A stretch of 5,590 bases of DNA from contig CALMVY010000074.1 of assembly GCA_937873245.1 (NCBI GenBank), positions 1 to 5,590 of the forward strand, written 5' to 3'. A model generated the notes under the pieces. That model searched no databases. It was not told where the DNA came from and saw only the letters and a list, made by a program, of their open reading frames with translations. The DNA comes from an uncultured Arthrobacter sp. (lineage in GTDB: Bacteria; Actinomycetota; Actinomycetes; Actinomycetales; Micrococcaceae). The position numbers and the translations under genes were made by a program. How positions within the stretch are numbered: position 1 is the first letter of the stretch; each line of letters starts with the position of its first letter. Below are positions 1-5,588 of the stretch, piece by piece.

Positions 1-1
1 C

Positions 2-784
2 GCCGGGATGGGCGGCACCGCGCTGGCCGCGTTCCTGAACCCGCGGCTGGTCGCCGGAATCGGCTACTTCCCCACACACCTGCTGATCGCGGCCATCCTC
101 GCGGTCATGGCGGCCCTGGTCTGGTTCCTGATGAAGGAAGCGCCGGGCTGGACCCGCAACAACCTCCCGGTCCTGCCTAAGCTGCTCGACGCCGTGAAGA
201 CCCCGGTCACGTGGAAGATGTGTTTCCTCTACGCCGTCGTCTTCGGCGGCTTTGTCTCCTTCGCCACGTACCTGCCCACCTACCTCCGGGACGTGTACAG
301 TTTCGATCCGAGCGGCGCCGGGGCGCGGACCGCCGGCTTCGCGCTGGCGGCCGTGCTGGCACGGCCGCTGGGCGGCGTGCTCGCGGACAAGTTCGGGCCC
401 AAGCCGATTGTGATCACCTCACTGACGGGCGTCGCGGTCCTGGCCTGGGTGGTGAACCTGCAGCCCGACGGCGAAGTCCCCGCCGGACTGACGTTCGTCG
501 CCATGGCGGCGGCGCTGGGCCTCGGGACAGGCGGGGTGTTCGCCTGGGTGGGCGTGCTCGCCCCGCCGGGGAAAGTCGGCAGCATCAGCGGCGTGGTCAG
601 CGCGGCCGGGGGCCTGGGCGGCTATTTCCCGCCGCTGATCATGGGTGCGACGTACGACGCCGCGACGCACAGCTACTCGATCGGGCTGCTGTTGCTTGTG
701 GTCACAGCGCTTGCTGCGCTGGCCTTCACGATCTTTTCCCTGCCCGGCCGGGCAAAGACCGTGAAGGCCAGCATGGCCGCCTAG
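2..784 (+). CDS. narK: NarK-type nitrate/nitrite transporter (MFS), 5' end cut by window edge
   Basis: Inner-membrane major facilitator of the nitrate/nitrite porter (NNP) family, expected to import nitrate and/or export nitrite. The frame is open to the left edge (codons Ala-Gly precede the first ATG at 8), so that ATG is internal and roughly the last 260 of 400-450 residues are present. Counting from it: hydrophobic helices near 24-42, 70-90, 108-123, 134-150, 161-184 and 222-243; an MFS motif-A-like loop at 118-135 (ARPLGG, then LADKFGPK); and the glycine-rich NNP nitrate signature at 198-210 (SAAGGLGGYFPPL), the strongest evidence for the family. A basic tail ends at TAG (782-784). Nitrate reductase or assimilation genes may lie upstream, outside the window. 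The import/export direction cannot be read here. Family assignment is firm; the symbol is by family and less certain. Confidence 0.9.
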   Translation, partial: AGMGGTALAAFLNPRLVAGIGYFPTHLLIAAILAVMAALVWFLMKEAPGWTRNNLPVLPKLLDAVKTPVTWKMCFLYAVVFGGFVSFATYLPTYLRDVYSFDPSGAGARTAGFALAAVLARPLGGVLADKFGPKPIVITSLTGVAVLAWVVNLQPDGEVPAGLTFVAMAAALGLGTGGVFAWVGVLAPPGKVGSISGVVSAAGGLGGYFPPLIMGATYDAATHSYSIGLLLLVVTALAALAFTIFSLPGRAKTVKASMAA

Positions 785-812
785 CCGGGGCTGCGTGCCG
801 CGGGGTGGCTAG
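781..812. terminator. Possible weak bidirectional terminator between convergent genes
   Basis: CTAGCC (781-786) and GGCTAG (807-812) form a 6-bp inverted repeat around a 20-nt GC-rich loop. The left arm contains the TAG stop of the nitrate transporter, and the right arm contains the TAG stop of the convergent DUF445 gene. There is no T-run on either side. The stem is short and CTAG is itself palindromic, so part of the symmetry follows simply from two facing TAG stops. A terminator role is inferred from position alone. Confidence 0.25.
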
Positions 813-2146
813 CCGAAGGCCAGATGCGCCACCGTGAAGATCGCGAGCCCGGCGAGGGCTCCCACCACGGTGCCGTTGATCCGGATGAACTGCAGGTCCT
901 TGCCGATCTGGAGCTCGATCTTCTGCGAGGTTTCCTCGGCGTCCCAGCGGGCCACGGTATCGGTGATCACCCCGGCGATGTCCGAGCGGTAGGTCCTGAC
1001 GAGGTACCCCGCGGCGTCGCCGATCCACTTGTTCACTTTGCCGGCCAGTTCGGGGTCGACCACCAGCCGGGTGCCGAAGTCATGCACGGCGGCCTTGAAC
1101 CGCACGGTCAGTTCGCTGTGCGGGTCGTCGACGGCGGAGAGCAGGGCGGCCTTGATGGTGCCCCAGGTGCGGGAGGCGAGTTCCCGGATCTCGGGATCGC
1201 CCAGGACCTGGGCCTTGATACCCTCGGCCCGGGCGATCATCACCGGATCATGCTGCAGGTCCTGCGCAAGGTCCTTGAGGTACTTGTCGATCGACAGGCG
1301 CACCTGGTGCTGCGGGTCGGACTGCACGGCGCGGGTGAACTTCAGGATTTCCACGTAGACCTTGTCGCCCACGAGCCCGTCCACAAACGACGGCACCCAG
1401 GTCGGGGAACGGTCGGTGACCAGCCTGTTGACTGTCTCCTGGTTGTCCCGTACCCAGTCCACCGTGCGGTCCACGAGCACGTCCACCAGTGCGTGGTGGT
1501 GCCCGTCTTCGAAGATCCGCTGGGCGACCCGCCCCACCGGAGGACCCCACGGCGGGGCGAGCAGATGCTTGCGGACCATGCCCTCGATCACGGCCTGGAC
1601 GTCGTCGTCGTTGAGGACCGTGAAGGCGCCGCGGATGACGGCGGCGCCCTCCTTGGCGACCCGCTCGGCGCCACCGGGCCCGGAGAGCCAGGCCCCGGCC
1701 TTGCGGGCGATGTCGACGGAGGCCAGCTTTTCGTGGACCACCTGCTCGGAGAGGAAATTGGTTTCCACGAATTCGCCCAGCGAGGCGCCGATCTGGTCCT
1801 TGCGCTGCGGAATGATGGCGGTGTGCGGGATCTTCACACCCATCGGGTACTTGAACAGGGCTGTCACGGCGAACCAGTCGGCGAGGGCGCCCACCATGCC
1901 GCCCTCGGCCGCGGCCCGGACGTATTCGAGCCAGGGGTACTGCTTCTGCAAGGCGAAGGCGACCACAAAGATGATGGCCATCAGGACCAGCAGCGAGAGC
2001 GCCAGCAGCTTCATTTTCCGCAGCGCGGATGCTTTCTCGGCGTCCATCGCGGCCAGGGTCTGACGGCGGGAGGCATCGCCGGCCGCGGCATCTCCGGGGC
2101 CGGCGGGGCCTTCCGGACGGGTACTTGGCTCAGTATTCACCTGCAT
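809..2146 (-). CDS. DUF445 family (YjiN-like) membrane protein
   Basis: Complete 445-residue protein of the DUF445 family, which includes E. coli YjiN and has no settled biochemical function. Length is typical. After a variable polar N-terminus (1-43) comes a membrane helix at about 45-67, then the conserved block EGGMVGALADWFAVTALF (81-98) and IPHTAIIPQRKDQIG (106-120), the family hallmark. The middle (about 125-420) is polar, probably helical, with no recognisable enzyme motif. The end has the family's IRINGTVVGAL signature followed by a second helix at about 425-445, so both ends look membrane-anchored with a large domain between. ATG at 2146 was chosen because a TAGGCT box lies 6 bp upstream, fitting leaderless initiation; no good Shine-Dalgarno is visible. 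An in-frame GTG two codons later is an alternative. It is divergent from the phosphodiesterase gene, but no functional link can be shown. Confidence 0.92.
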   Translation of the reverse strand: MQVNTEPSTRPEGPAGPGDAAAGDASRRQTLAAMDAEKASALRKMKLLALSLLVLMAIIFVVAFALQKQYPWLEYVRAAAEGGMVGALADWFAVTALFKYPMGVKIPHTAIIPQRKDQIGASLGEFVETNFLSEQVVHEKLASVDIARKAGAWLSGPGGAERVAKEGAAVIRGAFTVLNDDDVQAVIEGMVRKHLLAPPWGPPVGRVAQRIFEDGHHHALVDVLVDRTVDWVRDNQETVNRLVTDRSPTWVPSFVDGLVGDKVYVEILKFTRAVQSDPQHQVRLSIDKYLKDLAQDLQHDPVMIARAEGIKAQVLGDPEIRELASRTWGTIKAALLSAVDDPHSELTVRFKAAVHDFGTRLVVDPELAGKVNKWIGDAAGYLVRTYRSDIAGVITDTVARWDAEETSQKIELQIGKDLQFIRINGTVVGALAGLAIFTVAHLAFG

Positions 2147-2152
2147 GTGCCC

Positions 2153-2158
2153 AGCCTA
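2153..2158 (-). promoter_or_regulatory. Probable -10 box of the DUF445 gene (leaderless start)
   Basis: On the minus strand TAGGCT (2158 to 2153) fits the actinobacterial TANNNT -10 pattern and ends 6 bp before the ATG at 2146. Transcription would therefore begin at or next to the start codon. I see no good -35 match at 16-18 bp spacing. Its geometry mirrors that of the divergent gene's box at 2185-2190, which raises confidence somewhat. Confidence 0.45.
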
Positions 2159-2184
2159 GCCCCGCTTTGGCAGGGGCCGTCCGC

Positions 2185-2190
2185 TAACGT
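2185..2190 (+). promoter_or_regulatory. Probable -10 box of the phosphodiesterase gene (leaderless start)
   Basis: TAACGT fits TANNNT and ends 6 bp before the ATG at 2197, so the transcript would start at the A of the start codon. No Shine-Dalgarno precedes the ATG. A TTGGCA at 2167-2172 resembles a -35 box, but its 12-bp spacing is too short for a standard sigma-70 promoter, so the -35 is left unassigned. Confidence 0.5.
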
Positions 2191-2196
2191 GTCAGC

Positions 2197-3093
2197 ATGA
2201 CGACTGACGAGTCCACCGCAACCCGTCCGCTGGTCTACGCCCACCGCGGTGCGAGCGAAGCGTTTGCCGAGCACACCCGGGCCGCGTACCTGCAGGCAAT
2301 CGCCGACGGCGCCGATGGCGTGGAATGCGACATCCACCTCACCCGGGACCAGCATGCGGTGCTGCTGCACGACGCCAATCTGGACCGCACCTCGGACGGT
2401 ACCGGCCCCGTGGCGGACCGGACGCTCCACGAGCTCCGGCAGCTGGACTTCTCCTCCTGGAAGGGCGCCCGGATTCCGGACGAATACGGCGGCAAGTCCG
2501 CCCAGTTCCTGACCCTCCCGGAACTGCTGGTGCTGCTGCGGAACGCCGGCCGGGAAATCGGCCTGGCGATTGAGTTCAAACACCCCAGCCCTTTCCAGCT
2601 CAAGCTGGAAGACCGGGTCCTGGAGGTCCTCTTGTCCGCAGGCTGGGATCCGGCGACGTCCCGGCTGGGGAACATCAAGGTGTCCTTCATGAGCTTCAGC
2701 CCGGATTCGGTGAAGCACCTGCTGAAGTCCGTGCCGGCCTCCGCCGTGTGCCAGCTCGTGGACGACATCAACGTTGAGGAAATCCGGGAGGAGCTCGGCC
2801 TGGGAGCCATCACCGGCGGGGCGCTGGCGAACGTGATGAAGGCCGCGCAAACCGAAGCCGAGCGGATCCTGGACGACTGTGAGACAGGGCTCGCCGGGCC
2901 GGGCATCAACTATGTCCGTGAGCATTCCCGGACCATCCGGCGCTGGCTCGGCTCCGGCCGCCGCTTCCGGGTGTGGACCGTGGACTCGGAATACGACGTT
3001 GCGCTCTGCCAGGGGCTCGGGATCCACGAGATCACCACGAACCGGCCCGCGCAGGTCCTCGCCCAGCTGTCGGCCGGGGCCCGGAGCCTCTAA
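2197..3093 (+). CDS. Glycerophosphodiester phosphodiesterase (GlpQ1-like)
   Basis: Hydrolyses glycerophosphodiesters from phospholipid turnover to glycerol-3-phosphate and an alcohol. The 298 residues are one GDPD TIM-barrel domain. Catalytic and metal-binding positions are present: HRG with His16-Arg17 and PEHT-like EHT at 25-27; VECDIHLTRD with metal ligands Glu44 and Asp46; second catalytic His58 in LLHD; Glu126 and Lys128 in IEFKHP; MSFS at 165-168; the VWTVD strand (259-263); and a terminal ITTNRP motif (279-284). The EHT variant and ETK/EFK-HP pattern recall mycobacterial GlpQ1 (Rv3842c) more than periplasmic E. coli GlpQ. There is no signal peptide or membrane helix, so a cytosolic enzyme is expected, acting on imported or internal phosphodiesters. 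No glycerophosphodiester transporter lies beside it. ATG at 2197 is supported by the leaderless promoter geometry. The exact substrate is not readable. Confidence 0.93.
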   Translation: MTTDESTATRPLVYAHRGASEAFAEHTRAAYLQAIADGADGVECDIHLTRDQHAVLLHDANLDRTSDGTGPVADRTLHELRQLDFSSWKGARIPDEYGGKSAQFLTLPELLVLLRNAGREIGLAIEFKHPSPFQLKLEDRVLEVLLSAGWDPATSRLGNIKVSFMSFSPDSVKHLLKSVPASAVCQLVDDINVEEIREELGLGAITGGALANVMKAAQTEAERILDDCETGLAGPGINYVREHSRTIRRWLGSGRRFRVWTVDSEYDVALCQGLGIHEITTNRPAQVLAQLSAGARSL

Positions 3094-3097
3094 GCGG

Positions 3098-3116
3098 GCA
3101 GCGTCACGGGCGCTGC
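3098..3116 (+). terminator. Hairpin just after the phosphodiesterase stop
   Basis: GCAGCG (3098-3103) and CGCTGC (3111-3116) form a perfect 6-bp stem with a 7-nt loop, beginning 4 bp after the TAA stop. No T-run follows, so this would be a U-poor terminator of a kind often proposed in high-GC actinobacteria. Position favours termination of the upstream gene; the sequence alone does not prove it. Confidence 0.35.
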
Positions 3117-3200
3117 AGCTACGGGGAAACGGCCCGCACCTGTCCGGGCTGCCGGGCGGCGTGCTGCTGCAGGGGCTGTTCCGCCGTGAGCGCACGCGCA

Positions 3201-3228
3201 CCGGGGCCGGGTCTCCGTCCTGCCCCGG
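3201..3228. other. Inverted repeat just upstream of the peptidase promoter
   Basis: CCGGGGC (3201-3207) and GCCCCGG (3222-3228) form a perfect 7-bp stem with a 14-nt spacer that can itself fold a 3-bp CGG/CCG stem. It ends 5 bp before the proposed -35 element of the peptidase and is followed by ACCCTTTA. It could be a second terminator for the upstream gene or an operator. In sequence this GC-rich it could also be chance. Bases 3117-3200 otherwise show only smaller hairpins and no convincing gene. Confidence 0.3.
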
Positions 3229-3232
3229 ACCC

Positions 3233-3261
3233 TTTATCCGGAGCGGCTCAGGCACTATGGT
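3233..3261 (+). promoter_or_regulatory. Possible promoter of the M28 peptidase gene
   Basis: TATGGT (3256-3261) fits the TANNNT -10 pattern and lies 7 bp before the ATG at 3269. A weak -35 candidate, TTTATC (3233-3238), sits 17 bp upstream, an ideal spacing. This would make the mRNA leaderless from 3269. It also means that the earlier in-frame ATG at 3257 lies inside the -10 box and is unlikely to be the start. Confidence 0.45.
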
Positions 3262-3268
3262 TCTGGGC

Positions 3269-4333
3269 ATGGGGGTCCCCAACACGAGGAACAGCCGCGC
3301 AAGGTCAGCGACCTCGGTCGCGGCAGTCCTGGTTTCGATCGGTCTCTTAGCGGGGTGTACCACTGCCCGGCCGGATTTCGTCACACCGGGCGCTGGACCC
3401 GGGCCCCTGCTGGAACGCGCGGAAGGCGTGGACGCGCGCGCGGTGCTGGAGGCGTTCAAGGACCGGGGCATGGTGGACCACCTCTTAGCGCTGCAGCGCG
3501 TCGCTGATGACAATGATGGCAACCGTGCGTCCGGCACATCCGGATATGAGGACTCCGCCCGGTACGTCGAGGAGCAGCTGCGCGCCGCTGGGTATTCACC
3601 CGTCCGGCAGGCCTTCAGCTACCGGCGGGATGGCGAGCGGGTGGAGTCCTTCAACATCCTTGCCGACACGGAGGGCAGTGCTGATCAGTCCATTGTCGTG
3701 GGAGGCCATTTGGACTCCGTGCAAAACGGTCCCGGAATCAACGACAACGGCAGCGGCGTCGCGGCCGTCCTGGAAACCGCCCGGTGGATGAAGGAGACCG
3801 GGATCAAGCCGGTGAACCGGGTTCGGTTCGCGTTCTGGTCCGCCGAAGAGGATGACCTCGATGGTTCCCGGCATTACGTCGACGGGCTGAGCGGGGCCGA
3901 TATCCGCAGGACAGCGGCCTACCTGAATGTGGACATGGCGGCCTCGCCGAACGGCGTGAGGTCTTTCCACGACGGCGACGGGTCCGATTTCGGGGACGCC
4001 GGTCCGGAGGGCTCCCAGCAGGTAGAAGAAGTATTCTTCCGCTACTTCCAAGAGAACTCGCTGCCGGCGGAGACCACGGTCTTTGACGGCGGATCCGACT
4101 ACGAACCGTTCGTGAAGAACGGTATTCCCAGCGGAGGGCTGTTCTCTGGCGACGTGGAATCCAAGACCAAGGCGCAGGCGCAGGCCTATGGCGGCGTGGC
4201 CGGAAAGGACCTCGATTCCTGCTACCACAAGGCCTGCGACACCATCAAAAACATCAATCCGGAACTGCTCAAGGAAATGTCCGGCGCCCTCGCCTACGCC
4301 ACCGTGACTTTCGCCATGGCACAGCAGGGCTAA
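3269..4333 (+). CDS. M28-family zinc aminopeptidase, predicted lipoprotein
   Basis: Extracytoplasmic di-zinc aminopeptidase releasing N-terminal residues from peptides (MEROPS M28, Streptomyces griseus aminopeptidase type). From ATG 3269 it has 354 residues. A basic N-terminus (Arg7, Arg10, Arg12) and hydrophobic stretch (15-26) lead to a lipobox LAGC with Cys30, indicating lipid anchoring after signal peptidase II cleavage. The catalytic set is complete: HLD (His147, Asp149), bridging Asp159 in GINDNGSG, general base Glu193 and ligand Glu194 in SAEED, Asp222 in LNVDM, and His320 in CYHKAC. Cys318 and Cys323 flank that histidine as in the S. griseus enzyme's disulfide. GGSDYEPF (274-281) and GIPSGGLFSG (285-294) are also typical. 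There is no Shine-Dalgarno; the start rests on the TATGGT box 7 bp upstream, with ATG 3257 (four residues longer) as alternative. Leucines 27 and 73 use the rare codon TTA. The gene appears monocistronic. Substrate preference cannot be read. Confidence 0.92.
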   Translation: MGVPNTRNSRARSATSVAAVLVSIGLLAGCTTARPDFVTPGAGPGPLLERAEGVDARAVLEAFKDRGMVDHLLALQRVADDNDGNRASGTSGYEDSARYVEEQLRAAGYSPVRQAFSYRRDGERVESFNILADTEGSADQSIVVGGHLDSVQNGPGINDNGSGVAAVLETARWMKETGIKPVNRVRFAFWSAEEDDLDGSRHYVDGLSGADIRRTAAYLNVDMAASPNGVRSFHDGDGSDFGDAGPEGSQQVEEVFFRYFQENSLPAETTVFDGGSDYEPFVKNGIPSGGLFSGDVESKTKAQAQAYGGVAGKDLDSCYHKACDTIKNINPELLKEMSGALAYATVTFAMAQQG

Positions 4334-4396
4334 CCCGCGCGACCGAAGGCGCCGTGCCGTTCAGAGACCGGGCGACGTCAGCAGGCATCGGAGAGG

Positions 4397-4774
4397 TTAG
4401 CCGTGGGTGGGTTCGCCGGTGATCCGGTGGTCGGCGTGGTTGATGGTTTCGCGGATGAGCCGGACGAGGTGTCCGTCGTGGAGGGAGTAGATGACGTGGC
4501 GGCCGTCTTTGCGGGTGTCCACGAGGCCGCTGAGCCGGAGTTTGGCCAGGTGCTGGCTGGCCACGGTCCGCGGCACCCCGGCTGCCGCGGTGAGTTCGGA
4601 GACGGTTTTGGGGCCGTCGGCCAGCTGCCAAAGCAGGTGCAGGCGGGTCGGTTCGGCGAGCATCCGCAACGTACCGGCGGCGGTCTCCAGCAGTTGGGGT
4701 CCCGGGCTGACCTGGTGGGCCAGGGACGGGGTGCCAGGGGCGGGGACGGGTGAGTTATTAGGTTGACTGCCCAA
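4397..4774 (-). CDS. ArsR/SmtB-family repressor with CzrA/NmtR-type alpha5 metal site
   Basis: Dimeric winged-helix DNA-binding repressor, 125 residues from the preferred TTG start at 4774. A proline-rich tail (1-27) precedes the ArsR fold: LAEPTRLHLLWQL (39-51), recognition helix region AGVPRTVASQHLAKL (65-79), and the beta-wing GLVDTRKDGRHVIYSL (83-98). There are no cysteines, so the ArsR/CadC alpha3 thiolate site is absent. The last helix has Asp100, His102, His113 and His116 in D-x-H-x10-H-x2-H spacing, the dimer-interface alpha5 site of CzrA (Zn/Co) and NmtR (Ni/Co). Metal sensing is inferred from this. TTG 4774 was chosen because GAGAAGGAG lies 7 nt upstream and no ATG/GTG occurs in frame before Met38, which would cut into the fold. 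ATG 4849 would give 150 residues but reads deep into the upstream gene. The start overlaps the exporter's end by 17 bp, so the two are probably co-translated. ArsR membership is near certain; the ligand is less so. Confidence 0.92.
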   Translation of the reverse strand: MGSQPNNSPVPAPGTPSLAHQVSPGPQLLETAAGTLRMLAEPTRLHLLWQLADGPKTVSELTAAAGVPRTVASQHLAKLRLSGLVDTRKDGRHVIYSLHDGHLVRLIRETINHADHRITGEPTHG

Positions 4775-5588
4775 CGTTCTGCTCCTTCTCCGCCGGCTCC
4801 GTGGCTGTTGCGGCGTCGTGACGTGGCCAGGACAGGAATGCGGCTGCACTGCCTATCATCGCAATAATTGTCAGCGCCACGGCAGCCCAGCCCAAACCGG
4901 CTACCGCCCCGATCCACCCGGCCAGCGGATACGTCAGGACGTAGCAGGCGTGAGAGAGGGAGAACTGGGCCGTGAACACGTACGGCCGGGTCTCGTCCGT
5001 TGACGCGTCCCGCAACAGGCGCGCAGAGGGAGTGAGGATGGTGGCGTTCGCGGCGCCGAGCAGGAACCACAGGCCCAGCAGCAGCCACCAGCCCGGCCCG
5101 GGGACACCCGGCATCGTCAGTGCCGCCGCGCCGGCCAGGACCAGCGGAATCACAGCCGCGCCGGAGAGCATCACGGCCCGGTCACCGAACCGGTCCAGGG
5201 CCCGTGGCGCAGACAAGGCCACGATCATCGACCCGACCCCGAAGCAGGCCAGGGCCAGCGCCAAGTCCGTGTCGGGACGCTGCAGGACATCCCGGACATA
5301 GACCACGGTGTTGACCAGCACCAGCGCCGTCGGCGCCGCGACGACGAGGTTCAGGGCCAGCAGGGACCGCAGTCGGCGGTTCCGCCAGAAGATCCGGGCA
5401 CCCAGGGTCGTCCGGTGCCACAGCGACGCTTGCGGGGCCGCGGAGACGGTGACCCGCGGCAGGACGGTGGTCACGACCAACAACGCCGAGAAGACGAACC
5501 CTCCGACGGTGCCCAGGAACAGGTTGTTGTAGCTGAGCACTGTCAGCAGCAGCGCGGCGATGGCGGGGCTCCCCGTCGACTCCATGCA
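4758..5588 (-). CDS. MFS efflux transporter, N-terminus beyond window edge
   Basis: Inner-membrane major facilitator, C-terminal 276 residues; a full MFS protein has about 400-430. The frame runs open to the right edge (a Cys codon precedes the first ATG at 5585), so that ATG is probably internal. Counting from it, hydrophobic segments lie near 6-43, 74-97, 107-125, 138-158, 165-185, 204-228 and 231-253. A motif-A-like loop RALDRFGDRAVML (128-140) marks the start of the second six-helix half. The tail (255-275) is polar and carries the next gene's ribosome binding site. By itself it resembles general multidrug-type MFS exporters. The co-transcribed ArsR repressor with a Zn/Co/Ni-type site suggests metal-related efflux, perhaps like NreB/NrsD nickel exporters, but no metal-binding His-rich tail is visible. 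The promoter and any ArsR operator should lie beyond the right edge. Confidence 0.85.
   Translation of the reverse strand, partial: CMESTGSPAIAALLLTVLSYNNLFLGTVGGFVFSALLVVTTVLPRVTVSAAPQASLWHRTTLGARIFWRNRRLRSLLALNLVVAAPTALVLVNTVVYVRDVLQRPDTDLALALACFGVGSMIVALSAPRALDRFGDRAVMLSGAAVIPLVLAGAAALTMPGVPGPGWWLLLGLWFLLGAANATILTPSARLLRDASTDETRPYVFTAQFSLSHACYVLTYPLAGWIGAVAGLGWAAVALTIIAMIGSAAAFLSWPRHDAATATEPAEKEQNVGQST
4782..4790 (-). promoter_or_regulatory. Shine-Dalgarno site deciding the TTG start of the ArsR gene
   Basis: On the minus strand GAGAAGGAG (4790 to 4782) is the best ribosome binding site seen in the window and ends 7 nt before TTG at 4774. It lies inside the last codons of the upstream MFS gene (Glu-Lys-Glu of its tail). 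This arrangement supports both the TTG start and coupling of regulator translation to exporter translation. Confidence 0.65.

Noticed and set aside
8..8. ATG at position 8 as a true start of the nitrate transporter
   Set aside because: The frame stays open to the window edge with family-like residues, and starting here would leave about half of an MFS protein.
2167..2190. TTGGCA/TAACGT read as a full sigma-70 promoter for the phosphodiesterase
   Set aside because: The spacer is only 12 bp, too short for standard recognition; only the -10 element was kept.
824..2200. Long open frame (458 codons) on the + strand opposite the DUF445 gene
   Set aside because: It is antisense to a clearly conserved family, rich in Gly, Asp, Val and His as expected from GC-rich mirrored codons, has no recognisable domain, and runs through the divergent promoter region.
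2879..3268. Upstream extension of the peptidase reading frame
   Set aside because: It overlaps the end of the phosphodiesterase gene, has biased Arg/Ala/Gly/Pro composition, and would place the lipoprotein signal peptide in the middle of the protein.
2137..3537. Long open frame (466 codons) on the - strand opposite the phosphodiesterase gene
   Set aside because: It is antisense to a complete GDPD domain, spans two intergenic regions and part of the peptidase gene, and shows low-complexity Arg/Pro/Gly composition with no domain.
3596..4228. 210-codon - strand frame opposite the peptidase
   Set aside because: It is antisense to the conserved catalytic core and has no domain, promoter or ribosome binding site that I could identify.
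4334..4396. Possible terminator between the convergent peptidase and ArsR genes
   Set aside because: Only 4-bp stems such as GCGC/GCGC and no T-run are visible; nothing better than chance at this GC content.
4378..5088. 236-codon - strand frame across the ArsR and MFS genes
   Set aside because: It is a frame-shifted shadow of two well-supported genes; its sequence is rich in Pro, Ser, Thr and Arg and has no family features.
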